DNA from: Actinobacillus minor NM305
GTDB lineage: Bacteria > Pseudomonadota > Gammaproteobacteria > Enterobacterales > Pasteurellaceae
Direction of reading: 5' to 3'
NCBI RefSeq assembly: GCF_000175195.1
Contig: NZ_ACQL01000097.1
Span: 1 to 64,000 of the forward strand
Length of the DNA stretch: 64,000 nt
Shown: positions 7,620-18,239 of the stretch, piece by piece
Layout of the letters: each line of letters starts with the position of its first letter
Position numbering within the stretch: position 1 is the stretch's first letter
Notes under the pieces: model-generated
What the model saw: only the letters and a program-made list of their open reading frames with translations
The model's database searches: none
What the model was told of the DNA's origin: nothing
Program-made: the position numbers and the translations under genes

Positions 7620-9506
7620 CTATCCATCATTTTCCTGTAAAATTTTTTGTACCAACGTTCTGTAATGGTTAAGCCATTGCTTTTTGTTGTTGGGTAATGG
7701 CTCTTCACGTTCAAAAATACCTTTCATCGCAGAAAATTGTTCAGGATATTGCCAATAAAGTCTTTTTAAACTGGCATAACTTGCTTGGAAAGAACGTTGT
7801 GCATAAGCAAAACCGTATAAGTCATGCCAATCAGTTTTATCTAGCTTGAGATATTTCGTCATTTTTTGATTGCCATTTTGGATATGGGGCAGAAGTGCTT
7901 GATTTCGGCTAAATTGCATTTGCGCTTTTTTGACAAATTGTTTGCCTTTCTCCGTCAAAGGATAGAGCATCATTGCGCTGTAATAACCACTACTGGCTTC
8001 TTTATTCGGCGTAATTTGGACTAATTCAAAACCGCATTGTTGCCAAAAATGGGTTAATGCTGCGGTTTGTCCAAAACTCACCGAAATAAAATCAACAAGC
8101 GGTTGTTTTTGTTTTGAGATTTGCAAAATGAAATCAGAAATTAACCGCTTGCCAATACCTTGATTTTGGAAATGAGGTTCAACGGCAATACGAGAAATTC
8201 GGATAGAGTATAACTGCGGAGCTTCGGGTAGATTACCTTGATAGCAAAGATATTGCGCCACTAAATTCCCTTGAGGGCGCCGTTCTCCTCGCCAAATGGC
8301 TTGAGAAAGTTCATTATCTAGCCCTCCTTCATTGATCGCCCAAATCCCACCAATAAGCAGCCCGTTTTCTGAATAAGGAAATAAAATCTGATTTTCGCCA
8401 TCAAATAAACGGCGTAAATCCGTAGGCGTTGTTTTATAGTGCGCTGCGGCAAGAAGGCGATAAAAGTCGGTTTTTGTTATATTTTTTTGATGAGCGTGAT
8501 GAATTTCATCATCGAGTAGTAATAATCGATCCACAAAATGTTCGAGTGGATCATTTTCCTGCCAACGTAGCGGCTGAGTTAATTGCCATTGTTTAACGCT
8601 TCGACTTAGAAGCGGTAGTAATTTTAACGAAAAGCCTCGTCCTGTTCCTTCATAATTATGCGTTGTTGTCGTTAAAACAATTTTATGAAACACCTCACAA
8701 AACCTAACGAGTAACGGCAAAGGCAAACTGGCAGCTTCATCAATAAATAGCCAGCTTTGAGCGTTGTACGTTTGTTCTTCAATCTGCTTGATAAGCACAT
8801 CCGGCGAAAGGAATTGAATATGCTCAGATTGGTTTATTCGCCAAAAGTTAGGTAAAGCAGTTTGACTACGGGCGGTAATAAGCACAGGGGAGTGTTGTAC
8901 AATTTGTTCTGCTAATTTGCCCGCTAGGGTGGATTTCCCTCGTCCTCTAGGTGCGATAATAAGATGAATGTCTGCACTATCAAGCGGTAAATTTTCAAAA
9001 ATATTTTGCTGTTGCGGCGTAAATTGGTGAAATCCAACGGGATTCTGACCGCTTGTAGGATAAGAAAATTCTGCCGTAACCTCAAAATGAAACGCATGAA
9101 TACATTTTTTGAAGTAATGATAGAAATGAGGTGTGGCGATGAGTTCGTTATCGTTCCAACGTAACGCATCTTCATCCATAATCTCATTTAAATTATGCCA
9201 ATGAGGGCAGATAAGATAAAGTGTTCCATTATCTTGAATTGTACCTGCAACAATAGCAAAGGCTTCCAAATGAAAATTCACGCCATTTGAAGCTCTCATA
9301 TCAAAAAAAGCGAAAGCGTGTTCCGAACCTAACAACGTTTTAGCATTGGAAAATGGGATTTTTCGCCAATTTGAGAACCTATAGTTTCGTGGCAATGTAA
9401 CGCTTTTTTCTTTATCAGAAGATAGAACAGGAAGGATAATATGGGAAAAGTTTTCAGCACCTTCAAGAAAATCAGGTGCTGAAGTCAAAATAACGAGTTT
9501 TCTCAT
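7620..9506 (-). CDS. tmcA: tRNA(Met) cytidine acetyltransferase TmcA
   Basis: Forms N4-acetylcytidine at the wobble position of elongator tRNA-Met, using acetyl-CoA and ATP. The 628-residue protein has an N-terminal DUF1726-like region, a helicase-like ATPase module with P-loop APRGRGKST (185-193) and the DEAA-type Walker B in LFIDEAASLPLPLL, then a GNAT domain with VEPHFQNQGIGKRLI and a C-terminal tRNA-binding tail. Slightly shorter than the E. coli enzyme (about 670). It starts 11 bp after ybeY, suggesting a ybeY-tmcA RNA-processing operon. Confidence 0.93.
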   Translation of the reverse strand: MRKLVILTSAPDFLEGAENFSHIILPVLSSDKEKSVTLPRNYRFSNWRKIPFSNAKTLLGSEHAFAFFDMRASNGVNFHLEAFAIVAGTIQDNGTLYLICPHWHNLNEIMDEDALRWNDNELIATPHFYHYFKKCIHAFHFEVTAEFSYPTSGQNPVGFHQFTPQQQNIFENLPLDSADIHLIIAPRGRGKSTLAGKLAEQIVQHSPVLITARSQTALPNFWRINQSEHIQFLSPDVLIKQIEEQTYNAQSWLFIDEAASLPLPLLVRFCEVFHKIVLTTTTHNYEGTGRGFSLKLLPLLSRSVKQWQLTQPLRWQENDPLEHFVDRLLLLDDEIHHAHQKNITKTDFYRLLAAAHYKTTPTDLRRLFDGENQILFPYSENGLLIGGIWAINEGGLDNELSQAIWRGERRPQGNLVAQYLCYQGNLPEAPQLYSIRISRIAVEPHFQNQGIGKRLISDFILQISKQKQPLVDFISVSFGQTAALTHFWQQCGFELVQITPNKEASSGYYSAMMLYPLTEKGKQFVKKAQMQFSRNQALLPHIQNGNQKMTKYLKLDKTDWHDLYGFAYAQRSFQASYASLKRLYWQYPEQFSAMKGIFEREEPLPNNKKQWLNHYRTLVQKILQENDG

Positions 9507-9517
9507 AGCCTTGGAAA

Positions 9518-10009
9518 TTAGCTTTCGATAACTTTTTCAGAGAGGTACGGATCAGCAAAACCGAGTTTTTGCATAATTTCCGTTTCTAGCCCTTCCATTT
9601 CTTCGGCTTCTTCATCTTCAATATGATCATAGCCTAACAAATGCAATGTACCGTGAATGGCTAAATGCGCCCAATGAGATTCAAGGGATATTTGCTGTTC
9701 TTCCACCTCTTTTTCTACCACTTGGCGGCAGATGACTAAATCGCCTAATAGCGGCAATTCAATACCTTCCGGCACCTCAAAAGGAAAAGAGAGTACATTG
9801 GTTGGTTTATCTTTACCACGATAGGTCAGGTTTAATTCGTGGCTCTCGGCTTCATCAACAATGCGAATAGTCATTTCCGTTTCAGGAAAATCCTCCGTTT
9901 GAGCTTCATAAGCCAGCGCTGTTTTCACCCAAAGAGTTAATTGTTCTAAGCTGGGTAAATTTTCACTATTTTCACAGGCAATCTGTAAATCAATCATTGG
10001 TATTGTCAT
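9518..10009 (-). CDS. ybeY: endoribonuclease YbeY (rRNA maturation factor)
   Basis: Single-strand-specific metal-dependent RNase involved in 16S rRNA 3'-end maturation and ribosome quality control. The 163-residue protein has the diagnostic zinc site [11 protein letters not shown] near residues 120-130 and the upstream segment [13 protein letters not shown]. Upstream of tmcA with an 11-bp gap. Divergent from kefC across a 238-bp AT-rich spacer in which no gene is visible. Confidence 0.96.
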   Translation of the reverse strand: MTIPMIDLQIACENSENLPSLEQLTLWVKTALAYEAQTEDFPETEMTIRIVDEAESHELNLTYRGKDKPTNVLSFPFEVPEGIELPLLGDLVICRQVVEKEVEEQQISLESHWAHLAIHGTLHLLGYDHIEDEEAEEMEGLETEIMQKLGFADPYLSEKVIES

Positions 10010-10247
10010 AAATACTTTTTCCTTAAATCTAAATTGGTAGTTATTTTACCCGAAGAGGGAAGGGGAAAACTATGACTTTTTTAATTTGAAATTCTATTTA
10101 TTTACCTATTAAATTAAATCGTTAAATCTAAGTAAATACAAGGATATGATACTAGATATTTTGTAAAATATATTCAATAATAAGGCGCTGTTTAATAAAA
10201 TTTAAACAGACATAAGAATAATAGTAAATTTTATATATTGAGGGTAT

Positions 10248-12074
10248 ATGGCAGCAGAAGGTGCAAATCAATTAGTGAGCGTTGTTACGCTACTGGGCGC
10301 AGCAATTATTGCTGTACCTATTTTTAAACGATTGGGATTAGGTTCAGTATTAGGCTATCTCGCCGCTGGGATCGCCATTGGTCCTTTTGGACTAAAACTT
10401 TTCTCGGATTCCCAATCTATCATACATATTGCTGAACTCGGCGTAGTAATGTTTCTGTTCATTATCGGATTAGAAATGAAACCCTCCCATCTTTGGGGAT
10501 TACGCCGTCAGATTTTTGGGTTAGGTAGCGCTCAAGTCGTTACGAGTGCCATTTTATTGACTTTTGTCGGTATGGCTTTTGGTTTTCCATGGCAAGTGGC
10601 ATTTATTGGTGGAGCAGGCTTTGTTTTAACATCAACAGCTATCGTGATGCAAGTGTTAAGCGAACGTGGTGATATGGCAAGCTACCGTGGGCAAAAGATG
10701 GTCTCTATTTTGCTTTTTGAAGATCTGATTATTGTGCCATTGTTAGCGGTTGTTACATTCCTTTCTCCACTAGAAGCTAATGACGTTGCTAATGCACAAC
10801 CAGTGTGGCAAAAAATTGGGATCGCCGGCTTGTCTGTTACAGCGTTAGTGATTGCTGGAATTTGGTTACTAAACCCGCTTTTCCGTATTTTGGCAAAAAC
10901 TAAAATCCGTGAACTGATGACTGCTGCAGCGTTATTCGTAGTCTTAGGTTCGGCATTATTGATGGAAAAAGGTGGGCTTTCTACTGCAATGGGGGCTTTT
11001 GTCGCTGGGGTGTTACTTTCTGAATCAAGCTTCCGACACCAATTAGAAGCAGATATTGAGCCGTTTAGAGGTTTGCTATTAGGTTTATTCTTCCTTGGTG
11101 TAGGAATGGCGTTAGATTTAAATATCGTCTTTAATAACTGGTTAGTCATTCTTTCTATTGTATTAGCGATGATGTTTGTTAAATCACTGGCAATTTTCAT
11201 TATTGCTAAATTGGCAAAAAGCACTAATTCGACAGCTATGGATAGAGCCGTTGTAATGGCGCAAGGTGGGGAGTTCGCTTTTGTGCTTTATGCAGCAGCT
11301 GCAACCCAAGGCGTAATTACCTCTGAAATCCAAGCGAATTTTACAGCGATTGTGGTGCTTTCAATGATTTTTGCGCCATTAACGATTATTTTACACAATA
11401 AATTTGTTGTGCCTCGTTTAGCTGATAAAGGCGAGCAACAATCTGAAGATCATATTGATGAGCAGCACCCAATTATTTTAGTGGGAATTGGGCGTTATGG
11501 GCAGATTGTTAATCACATTTTAACTATGTCTGGCTATCATCCAACGGTTATTGACCTCAATGCAAAACAGGTTGAATCAGCAAGGCATTTTGGTATTAAA
11601 AGTTACTATGGTAATGCTACACGTCCGGAGTTATTACACAATGCAGGAATTGAAACCGCTGAATTATTGATTGTTGCGGTGGATGATAAACAACAAGCAC
11701 TACATATTGTAGAACTTGCTCGTTCAATGAATCCGAATATTAAAATTCTAGCTCGAGCTTATGACCGTCGCCATGTATTTGAGCTTTATAAATCAGGTGC
11801 AGATATTCAAGTTCGAGAAACCTTTGACTCTGCGGTACGAAGCAGTCGTAAAGCATTAGAAATTTTAGGTATTGAACACGAAGTGGCAGATGAAATCTGC
11901 AAATACTATTTCGACCGAGATCGTCATCGTGTGAAATTAATGGCAGAAGTTTATGATCCTAAACTTGAGATTTTCAAAAATGCGGAAATGCGGAAAATTG
12001 CATTAGCAGAAGATCAAGAAACGATGCTTGAAATTCAAAATATTCTCACTCGAGCAAGAGAAAATAATTCCTAA
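10248..12074 (+). CDS. kefC: KefB/KefC-type potassium:proton antiporter
   Basis: CPA2-family monovalent cation:proton antiporter of the inner membrane, expected to be gated by glutathione adducts and to acidify the cytoplasm during electrophile stress. The 608-residue protein has about 12 hydrophobic segments over residues 1-390 and a C-terminal RCK/TrkA-N domain beginning near 405 with the Rossmann motif ILVGIGRYGQIVNHIL. Its subunit-specific name (KefB or KefC) is uncertain, and no KefF/KefG-like ancillary reductase gene lies next to it. Confidence 0.88.
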   Translation: MAAEGANQLVSVVTLLGAAIIAVPIFKRLGLGSVLGYLAAGIAIGPFGLKLFSDSQSIIHIAELGVVMFLFIIGLEMKPSHLWGLRRQIFGLGSAQVVTSAILLTFVGMAFGFPWQVAFIGGAGFVLTSTAIVMQVLSERGDMASYRGQKMVSILLFEDLIIVPLLAVVTFLSPLEANDVANAQPVWQKIGIAGLSVTALVIAGIWLLNPLFRILAKTKIRELMTAAALFVVLGSALLMEKGGLSTAMGAFVAGVLLSESSFRHQLEADIEPFRGLLLGLFFLGVGMALDLNIVFNNWLVILSIVLAMMFVKSLAIFIIAKLAKSTNSTAMDRAVVMAQGGEFAFVLYAAAATQGVITSEIQANFTAIVVLSMIFAPLTIILHNKFVVPRLADKGEQQSEDHIDEQHPIILVGIGRYGQIVNHILTMSGYHPTVIDLNAKQVESARHFGIKSYYGNATRPELLHNAGIETAELLIVAVDDKQQALHIVELARSMNPNIKILARAYDRRHVFELYKSGADIQVRETFDSAVRSSRKALEILGIEHEVADEICKYYFDRDRHRVKLMAEVYDPKLEIFKNAEMRKIALAEDQETMLEIQNILTRARENNS

Positions 12075-12147
12075 TTGAAATGTCTAATTTGGCTATGGAT
12101 ATTCATAGCCAATTTTAACAAGCGGTCTTTTTTACCCTAAAAATTGC

Positions 12148-12183
12148 AATCCCCTTAATTTTCTCATTAAGGGGATTTTTTTT
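12148..12183 (+). terminator. intrinsic terminator of kefC
   Basis: Perfect 12-bp stem AATCCCCTTAAT (12148-12159) with ATTAAGGGGATT (12166-12177), followed by a T-run to 12183. Strong rho-independent terminator. Confidence 0.92.
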
Positions 12184-12388
12184 AAATCACAATATCGGAC
12201 TCGGCAAATTTAACCGCAAGAAAATCAATCAATAATCGGGCTGATGGCTCGCCGATCAACTTAGGGCTAGCAACAAAATAATGTTGCGACAAGCAGAGTG
12301 TTTTGGTAACAATTTCACTATCTTCAAATGGATACGGACGAACGCGCAAAGCAAAATCTAGCCGTTCTTTAATTAAATCAACCTCTCT
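12182..12388 (-). pseudogene. LysR-type regulator remnant
   Basis: Translating the minus strand gives, up to a stop at 12182-12184, a LysR substrate-binding-domain segment containing ERLDFALRVRPYPFEDSEI, HYFVASPKLIG and, immediately after, ARLLIDFLAVKFAE. The first pieces belong to the middle of the effector domain, whereas RLLIDFLA is the usual C-terminal helix, so about 100 residues appear deleted between them. The DNA-binding N-terminus is also absent; upstream codons run into non-homologous sequence and the next gene. The parent was probably a divergent regulator of the adjacent pirin gene, a common LysR-pirin pairing. Confidence 0.8.
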
Positions 12389-12479
12389 ATTTGTACTCTC
12401 TACGAATCGAGAACACTCTCGGCTTTTTTGTCATTTAAAGTGCGGTTATAATCCACGAGATTTTTATACGGAGAGCATC

Positions 12480-13382
12480 ATGAGCGTAGATAAAATTTTA
12501 GCAAAAACAAAAGATGTAGGCGGTATTTCTGTTGCGCGTTTATTGCCACAACCAGAGCGAAAAACCGTTGGGGCGTGGTGTTTTTTAGATCATGCAGGTC
12601 CTGCGGAATTTGAGGAAAATTCATTAGGCTTACAAGTAGGCTTACATCCGCATACCAATCTTCAAACTTTTACGTGGATGCTACAAGGCGAAGTTTGGCA
12701 CCAAGATAGTCTTGGTAATCGCCAGCTTATTCGCCCTAAACAAGTGAATTTGATGACCGCTGGAACAGGGGCAAATTATGGTATTAGCCATACGGAGCAA
12801 ACCCCTGAAGGTGTGCACGATTTACATGCGGTACAACTTTGGATTGCCTTGCCGATGAACCAAGAAATCAAACCGAATTTTGAGCATTATCCTGTATTAC
12901 CTGAATGGAGCGAAAACGGTATTGATTATGTACTAACCACAGGTAGTTATTTAGGTCGCACTGCACCAACTACGCAATTTAGCCCGTTGGTTGGGGTAGA
13001 TATGCAATTTAGAAATGCCCAAGTTTTTGATATTGACCGTGTACCAACCTTTGAATATGGCATTTTGGTTCTAAAAGGCGAAGTCAAAGTAAACGGCGTG
13101 AGTTATAAAGCGGATGAGCTAGCGGTCTTATTTGACTGCCAAAATGCAAATGGCGAATTAGATCTTTGGGCTGAAGCCGGTTCTCACATTATGCTATTAG
13201 GCGGAGAGCCTTTACCTCATCCAACCGTTATTTGGTGGAACTTTGTGGCAAACAGCAAAGAAGCGCTTAAACAAGCGGTGGAAGATTGGAATAACGGTCA
13301 CTCCCGTTTTGGCGATATTAATTTGGAAGGAACGGTATTGAAGCGTTTACCTGCACCAAGAGTACCAGAGAAATTACGTTAA
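12480..13382 (+). CDS. pirin family protein (first copy)
   Basis: Bicupin protein of 300 residues. The start at 12480 has GGAGAG 5-6 bp upstream; the upstream in-frame extension overlaps the LysR fossil and looks non-coding. The N-terminal cupin has the pirin metal-site pattern: HPH at 56-58 and a second cluster with His104 and Glu106 (GISHTEQTPEG). Bacterial pirins have been described as redox-sensing regulators or quercetinase-like enzymes; the substrate here is unknown. A second pirin follows after 126 bp. Confidence 0.85.
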   Translation: MSVDKILAKTKDVGGISVARLLPQPERKTVGAWCFLDHAGPAEFEENSLGLQVGLHPHTNLQTFTWMLQGEVWHQDSLGNRQLIRPKQVNLMTAGTGANYGISHTEQTPEGVHDLHAVQLWIALPMNQEIKPNFEHYPVLPEWSENGIDYVLTTGSYLGRTAPTTQFSPLVGVDMQFRNAQVFDIDRVPTFEYGILVLKGEVKVNGVSYKADELAVLFDCQNANGELDLWAEAGSHIMLLGGEPLPHPTVIWWNFVANSKEALKQAVEDWNNGHSRFGDINLEGTVLKRLPAPRVPEKLR

Positions 13383-13508
13383 TTTAAAAGCATTGTTATC
13401 TAAAGAAAATTATTTACTATAAGTAAATAGTGTTTTTACCTTTTTATAGTTTATCTATAAATATGAAAGTATATAATAGCGTCCATCAGATAACAATGTG
13501 AGGTTTAT

Positions 13509-14381
13509 ATGAAAAAATTAGCAAATATTCGTCGTGCTCCAGCAAAATATTGGGTTGGAGATGGTTTTGAAGTTCAATCAATGTTTAGTTATAACGAGAG
13601 AAATGAAAATTTAAGTCCGTTCTTATTGGTGGATTATAATCCACCTCGTTATTTTGAACCAAATAGAGAATTCCACCCACGTGGAGTAGGAGAGCATCCG
13701 CATCGTGGTTTTGAAACGGTAACCGTTGCTTATCAAGGCGAAGTTTCGCATAGCGACTCTTATGGTGGAGGCGGTACAATTGGGACTGGCGATGTGCAAT
13801 GGATGACAGCCGGCTCAGGCTTAATGCATCAAGAATTCCATTCTGAAAAATTTTCTAAAGAGGGAGGAATGTTCGAAATGGTGCAACTTTGGGTAAATTT
13901 ACCGGCAAAAGACAAAATGACAACCCCAAAATATCAAGCCATTATATCAGCAGAAATTCCAGTTGTTGAGTTTGCCGATAATGCCGGTTACGCTCGTTTA
14001 ATTGCAGGGAATTTAAATAATGTAAATGGTGCAGCAAGTACCTTTACACCTGTAAATATGTGGGATGTTCGTCTAAATGCAGGTAAAAGCAATCTGTTTG
14101 CTGTACCAGAGAGCCATAACTTAATTGTATTGGTGCTTGATGGCGAAGTTAAAATCAATGGTAGCGATGTTGCCAAAACAGGTGAATTAGCTACATTTGT
14201 GCGAGGAGGTTCAGATGTTGAACTCGCAGCCAATAAAGACTCAAAAATCCTGATTTTAACCGGCGAACCAATTGATGAGCCTATTGTGGGTTATGGTCCA
14301 TTTGTTATGAATAGCGAAGCCGAAATTGTGCAAGCAATTCGTGATGTACAAGCAGGTAAATTTGGTTCGATTGCACAATAA
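13509..14381 (+). CDS. pirin family protein (second copy)
   Basis: 290-residue bicupin. Metal ligands expected for pirin are visible as His63, His65 (GEHPHRGFETV), His107 and Glu109 (LMHQEFHS). Pirin C-terminal domain ends with the typical EPIVGYGPFVMNS segment. The ATG has GAGG 6 bp upstream. The gap to the first pirin (13383-13508) is very AT-rich and could hold a promoter. The two proteins are clearly diverged, so this is an old pair rather than a recent duplication. Confidence 0.9.
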   Translation: MKKLANIRRAPAKYWVGDGFEVQSMFSYNERNENLSPFLLVDYNPPRYFEPNREFHPRGVGEHPHRGFETVTVAYQGEVSHSDSYGGGGTIGTGDVQWMTAGSGLMHQEFHSEKFSKEGGMFEMVQLWVNLPAKDKMTTPKYQAIISAEIPVVEFADNAGYARLIAGNLNNVNGAASTFTPVNMWDVRLNAGKSNLFAVPESHNLIVLVLDGEVKINGSDVAKTGELATFVRGGSDVELAANKDSKILILTGEPIDEPIVGYGPFVMNSEAEIVQAIRDVQAGKFGSIAQ

Positions 14382-14394
14382 TGTGTAAATAATT

Positions 14395-14440
14395 AAGAAA
14401 TCTGATGGGGATGAGTAGAAACATTAAAATCGGATTTCTT
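14395..14440 (+). terminator. possible terminator after the pirin pair
   Basis: AAGAAATCTGAT (14395-14406) pairs with ATCGGATTTCTT (14429-14440) with one mismatch across a 22-nt loop, followed by T-rich sequence. The long loop makes this tentative. Confidence 0.45.
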
Positions 14441-14540
14441 CTTATTTTATTATATTTAACATAATCTACATTATACGAAATTAAATTATATGTTAATTTA
14501 CGAATATTTTTATTTTTAATACACCTTTGATGGTATTTTG

Positions 14541-14554
14541 CTAATCTAGATCAA
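14541..14554. promoter_or_regulatory. FNR-like box upstream of ackA
   Basis: CTAATCTAGATCAA resembles the FNR consensus TTGATNNNNATCAA (perfect right half, 3 of 5 in the left half). It lies 112 bp before the ackA start in the 284-bp pirin-ackA spacer, where anaerobic control of acetate fermentation would be plausible. Weak match. Confidence 0.3.
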
Positions 14555-14665
14555 AATTTATTTATTATTTCTTTAATTCAACTCGTGAATTGTGTATTCT
14601 ATGCAAGTATTCACGCCTTGCGTGTTTAGGTATAAATCCGTTCAAACGAAATTAAGGTATTTGAC

Positions 14666-15874
14666 ATGTCTAAAAATTTAATTCTTATCCTTAACTGTGG
14701 TAGCTCATCTTTAAAATTTGCTATCTTAGATCCAAAAACAGGTGATGAAAAATTATCTGGTCTAGCAGAAGCGTTTCATTTAGAAGATGCTCGCATTAAA
14801 TGGAAATTAAATGGCGAAAAAGGCAATGCTGATTTAGGTGCTGGTGCAGCACACAGCGAGGCACTTACATTTATCGCAAATGAGTTATTATCAGAAGAAT
14901 TAAAAGCAAGTATCGGTGCTATCGGTCATCGCATCGTTCATGGTGGAGAGAAATTCACATCATCTGTTGTTATCAATGATGACGTTGTTAAAGGTATTGA
15001 AGATGCAATTCAATTTGCACCACTTCACAACCCTGCTCACTTAATCGGTATTAAAGAAGCATTCCGTATTTTCCCTGAATTAAAAGAGAAAAATGTTGCA
15101 GTTTTTGATACTGCATTCCATCAAACTATGCCAGAAGAAGCATATTTATATGCGCTTCCATATGCTTTATATAAAGAGCATGGTATTCGTCGTTATGGTG
15201 CTCATGGTACAAGCCACTTATTCATTTCTCGTGAAGTTGCTGAGCGCGTAGGTAAACCAGTTGATCAAGTAAATACTATTGTATGTCACTTAGGTAATGG
15301 TGGTTCTGTTTCTGTGGTTCGTAACGGTAAATGTATTGACACATCAATGGGTTTAACACCATTAGAAGGTTTAGTAATGGGTACTCGTTCAGGCGATATC
15401 GATCCGGCTATCATCTTCTACCTATACAAAAACCTTGGTATGTCAATGGAGCAAATTGAAGATACTTTAGTGAAAAAATCAGGTCTTTTAGGTTTAACTG
15501 AAGTAACAAGTGACTGCCGTTATGCAGAAGATAACTATGATGATGCTTCTAAACCTGAAGCAAAACGTGCATTAGATGTTTATGCGTACCGTTTAGCAAA
15601 ATACATCGGTGCATATATGGCAATTTTAGGTGATTCACACCTAGATGCTATTGCATTTACTGGTGGTATTGGTGAAAACTCAGGTCACGTACGTGAACTT
15701 ACTTTAAACCACTTAAAATTATTCGGTATTAAAGTTGATAACGATCGTAACTTAGCAGCACGTTTCGGTAAAGAAGGTGTAATTACAACAGACGATTCTG
15801 CATTCAAAGCGATTGTTATCCCAACAAACGAAGAATTAGTGATTGCACAAGATACCGCTAAATTAGCATTATAA
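14666..15874 (+). CDS. ackA: acetate kinase
   Basis: Interconverts acetyl phosphate + ADP and acetate + ATP, the last step of overflow and fermentative acetate production. The 402-residue protein is full length and has the family signatures [10 protein letters not shown] (about 8-17), [22 protein letters not shown] and FTGGIGENS. Cytoplasmic. Followed after 56 bp and an intrinsic terminator by pta, so both genes may be co-transcribed by read-through. The coding sequence uses a narrow codon set, consistent with high expression. Confidence 0.98.
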   Translation: MSKNLILILNCGSSSLKFAILDPKTGDEKLSGLAEAFHLEDARIKWKLNGEKGNADLGAGAAHSEALTFIANELLSEELKASIGAIGHRIVHGGEKFTSSVVINDDVVKGIEDAIQFAPLHNPAHLIGIKEAFRIFPELKEKNVAVFDTAFHQTMPEEAYLYALPYALYKEHGIRRYGAHGTSHLFISREVAERVGKPVDQVNTIVCHLGNGGSVSVVRNGKCIDTSMGLTPLEGLVMGTRSGDIDPAIIFYLYKNLGMSMEQIEDTLVKKSGLLGLTEVTSDCRYAEDNYDDASKPEAKRALDVYAYRLAKYIGAYMAILGDSHLDAIAFTGGIGENSGHVRELTLNHLKLFGIKVDNDRNLAARFGKEGVITTDDSAFKAIVIPTNEELVIAQDTAKLAL

Positions 15875-15880
15875 TTTCTA

Positions 15881-15904
15881 AGGGCAGACCACTCTGCCCT
15901 TTTT
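15881..15904 (+). terminator. intrinsic terminator between ackA and pta
   Basis: Stem AGGGCAGA/TCTGCCCT with a 4-nt loop (15881-15900) followed by TTTT. Likely partial, lowering pta relative to ackA. Confidence 0.85.
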
Positions 15905-15930
15905 CACTTTTAAAATCGGAACATATTAAA

Positions 15931-18069
15931 ATGTCTAGAACTATTATTCTTATCCCTACAACAACGGGCGTGGGTTTGACCAGTGTTAGTCTTGGTCTTG
16001 TTCACGCATTGGAACAAAAAGGTACTAAAGTTGGTTTCTTAAAACCAATTGCTCAGCCAATCACTGGCGAAGATACCTTAGACCGCTCTACTTCAATCAT
16101 TAAAGCATCTCAAACGACTGAAATTGGTGAGCCATTTATGTTAAGTGAGGCTGAAACGCTTATCGGTCAAAATCAAACAGATGTTTTATTAGAAAAAATC
16201 GTTGCACGCCACCAAGCATTAGCAAAAAACAACGAAATCATTGTTGTGGAAGGTTTAATTCCAACCCGTAAAAACTCTTATGCGAACAGCATTAACTATG
16301 AAATGGCTCAAGCATTAGATGCTGAGATCGTATTAGTAGCAGCACCTGGTTCAGATAAACCGGCTCAATTAAAAGAGCGTGTTGAAGCAGCAGCATCAGA
16401 ATTTGGTGGTCGTCATAACCCTAACCTACTTGGTGTTGTGATCAATAAATTCAATGCGCCGGTTGATGAATCTGGTCGCACTCGCCCAGATTTAACAGAA
16501 ATTTTCGACTCATTCCAACACAGCACACAAAATGTTGCTGAGGTTGAAGCATTATTTGCAAAAAGCCCAATTAAACTACTCGCTTGTGTTGAATGGAAAG
16601 CAGATCTTATTGCAACACGTGCCGTAGACTTAGCAAAACATTTACATGCTGCAATCATCAATGAAGGTGAACTTAATACTCGCCGTATTCGTGGTGTAAG
16701 TTTCTGTGCAAGAAGCTTACCACATATGGTTGATCACTTTAGAGCAGGTAACTTATTAGTTACTTCAGCAGACCGCCCAGAAGTATTAGTTGCAGCTTCA
16801 TTAGCTGTTATGAATGGTGTAGAAATCGGTGCAATTTTATTAACCGGTGGTTATAAAATTGAAAACTCAATTGCTAAACTTTGCCAACAAGCATTTGAAA
16901 CCGGTGTACCGGTATTCCGTGTAGAAGGTAACACATGGCAAACTGCACTTAACCTCCAAAGCTTCAGTTTAGAAGTACCGGTAGATGACAAAGAACGTAT
17001 CTTAGCAATTAAAGAATACGTTGCAAGCCAATTAAATTCAGGCTTTATCGAAGAGGTTTCTAAAGGTGCAACACGTGCTCGCCGCTTATCGCCAGCAGCA
17101 TTCCGTTATCAATTAACAGAATTTGCTCGTTCAGCGAAAAAACGTATCGTATTACCAGAAGGTGACGAACCACGTACAGTGAAAGCTGCTGCATTATGTG
17201 CAGAACGTGGTATTGCAGAATGTGTACTTTTAGCAAACCCAGTTGATGTACAACGTGTTGCAGAAGCACAAGGCGTAGTTTTAGGTAAAGGTATTACCAT
17301 TATTAATCCTGCGGATGTCCGTGAAAATTACGTTGCTCGTTTAGTTGAGTTACGTAAAGCAAAAGGTATGACGGAAGAGTCTGCTCGTGAGCAATTAGAA
17401 GACACTGTTGTACTTGGTACTATGATGTTAGAAGCAAACGAAGTTGATGGCTTAGTTTCAGGTGCCGTTCACACCACAGCGAATACAATTCGTCCACCAA
17501 TGCAAATTATCAAAACAGCACCAGGTAGCTCAATTGTATCTTCTATCTTCTTTATGTTATTACCAGACCAAGTGCTTGTATATGGTGACTGTGCGGTAAA
17601 CCCAGATCCAAATGCAGAACAATTAGCTGAAATCGCAATTCAATCTGCAGATTCTGCAAAAGCCTTTGGTATTGAGCCTCGTGTTGCAATGATCTCTTAC
17701 TCAACCGGTACATCAGGTTCTGGTGCAGATGTAGAGAAAGTGAAAGAAGCAACACGTATTGCACAAGAAAAACGTCCAGACTTAATTATTGACGGTCCAT
17801 TACAATATGACGCAGCGGTAATGGAAGATGTGGCTCGTTCTAAAGCGCCAAATTCTCCGGTTGCAGGTAAAGCGACTGTATTTGTCTTCCCAGACTTAAA
17901 TACAGGTAATACAACTTATAAAGCGGTACAACGTTCAGCAGATTTAGTTTCTATCGGTCCAATGCTTCAAGGTATGCGTAAACCGGTTAATGACTTATCT
18001 CGTGGTGCGTTGGTTGATGATATCGTTTACACCATCGCATTAACCGCAATCCAAGCAACTCAAGCTTAA
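15931..18069 (+). CDS. pta: phosphate acetyltransferase
   Basis: Converts acetyl-CoA and phosphate to acetyl phosphate, feeding AckA. The 712-residue long form has an N-terminal P-loop-like DRTGG/BioD-type domain ([19 protein letters not shown] at the start), a central DRTGG domain, and the C-terminal catalytic PTA domain from about 390, with [16 protein letters not shown] and [17 protein letters not shown]. Length equals the enterobacterial type I enzyme. Partner of the upstream ackA. Confidence 0.98.
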   Translation: MSRTIILIPTTTGVGLTSVSLGLVHALEQKGTKVGFLKPIAQPITGEDTLDRSTSIIKASQTTEIGEPFMLSEAETLIGQNQTDVLLEKIVARHQALAKNNEIIVVEGLIPTRKNSYANSINYEMAQALDAEIVLVAAPGSDKPAQLKERVEAAASEFGGRHNPNLLGVVINKFNAPVDESGRTRPDLTEIFDSFQHSTQNVAEVEALFAKSPIKLLACVEWKADLIATRAVDLAKHLHAAIINEGELNTRRIRGVSFCARSLPHMVDHFRAGNLLVTSADRPEVLVAASLAVMNGVEIGAILLTGGYKIENSIAKLCQQAFETGVPVFRVEGNTWQTALNLQSFSLEVPVDDKERILAIKEYVASQLNSGFIEEVSKGATRARRLSPAAFRYQLTEFARSAKKRIVLPEGDEPRTVKAAALCAERGIAECVLLANPVDVQRVAEAQGVVLGKGITIINPADVRENYVARLVELRKAKGMTEESAREQLEDTVVLGTMMLEANEVDGLVSGAVHTTANTIRPPMQIIKTAPGSSIVSSIFFMLLPDQVLVYGDCAVNPDPNAEQLAEIAIQSADSAKAFGIEPRVAMISYSTGTSGSGADVEKVKEATRIAQEKRPDLIIDGPLQYDAAVMEDVARSKAPNSPVAGKATVFVFPDLNTGNTTYKAVQRSADLVSIGPMLQGMRKPVNDLSRGALVDDIVYTIALTAIQATQA

Positions 18070-18085
18070 TTGCTCTTTTATAAAT

Positions 18086-18109
18086 AAGGCTCCCATTTGG
18101 GAGCCTTTT
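18086..18109 (+). terminator. intrinsic terminator of pta
   Basis: AAGGCTCCCA (18086-18095) pairs perfectly with TGGGAGCCTT (18098-18107) across a 2-nt loop, running into a short T tract. Confidence 0.85.
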
Positions 18110-18239
18110 GACTCCCTACCTCTCCCCTATTTGCAAAAAATCTTCTAAATTTGACCGCTTACCCCTCTTTTTTTGCTTAACAAATGCGCAAGTGTTGGTT
18201 ATGATATTGTTAATTCTTTTTACAAGAGGATAACAAACT

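Noticed and set aside
12303-12479. N-terminal extension of the first pirin
   Set aside because: It overlaps the LysR remnant on the other strand, and the ATG at 12480 has the ribosome site and family-like N-terminus.
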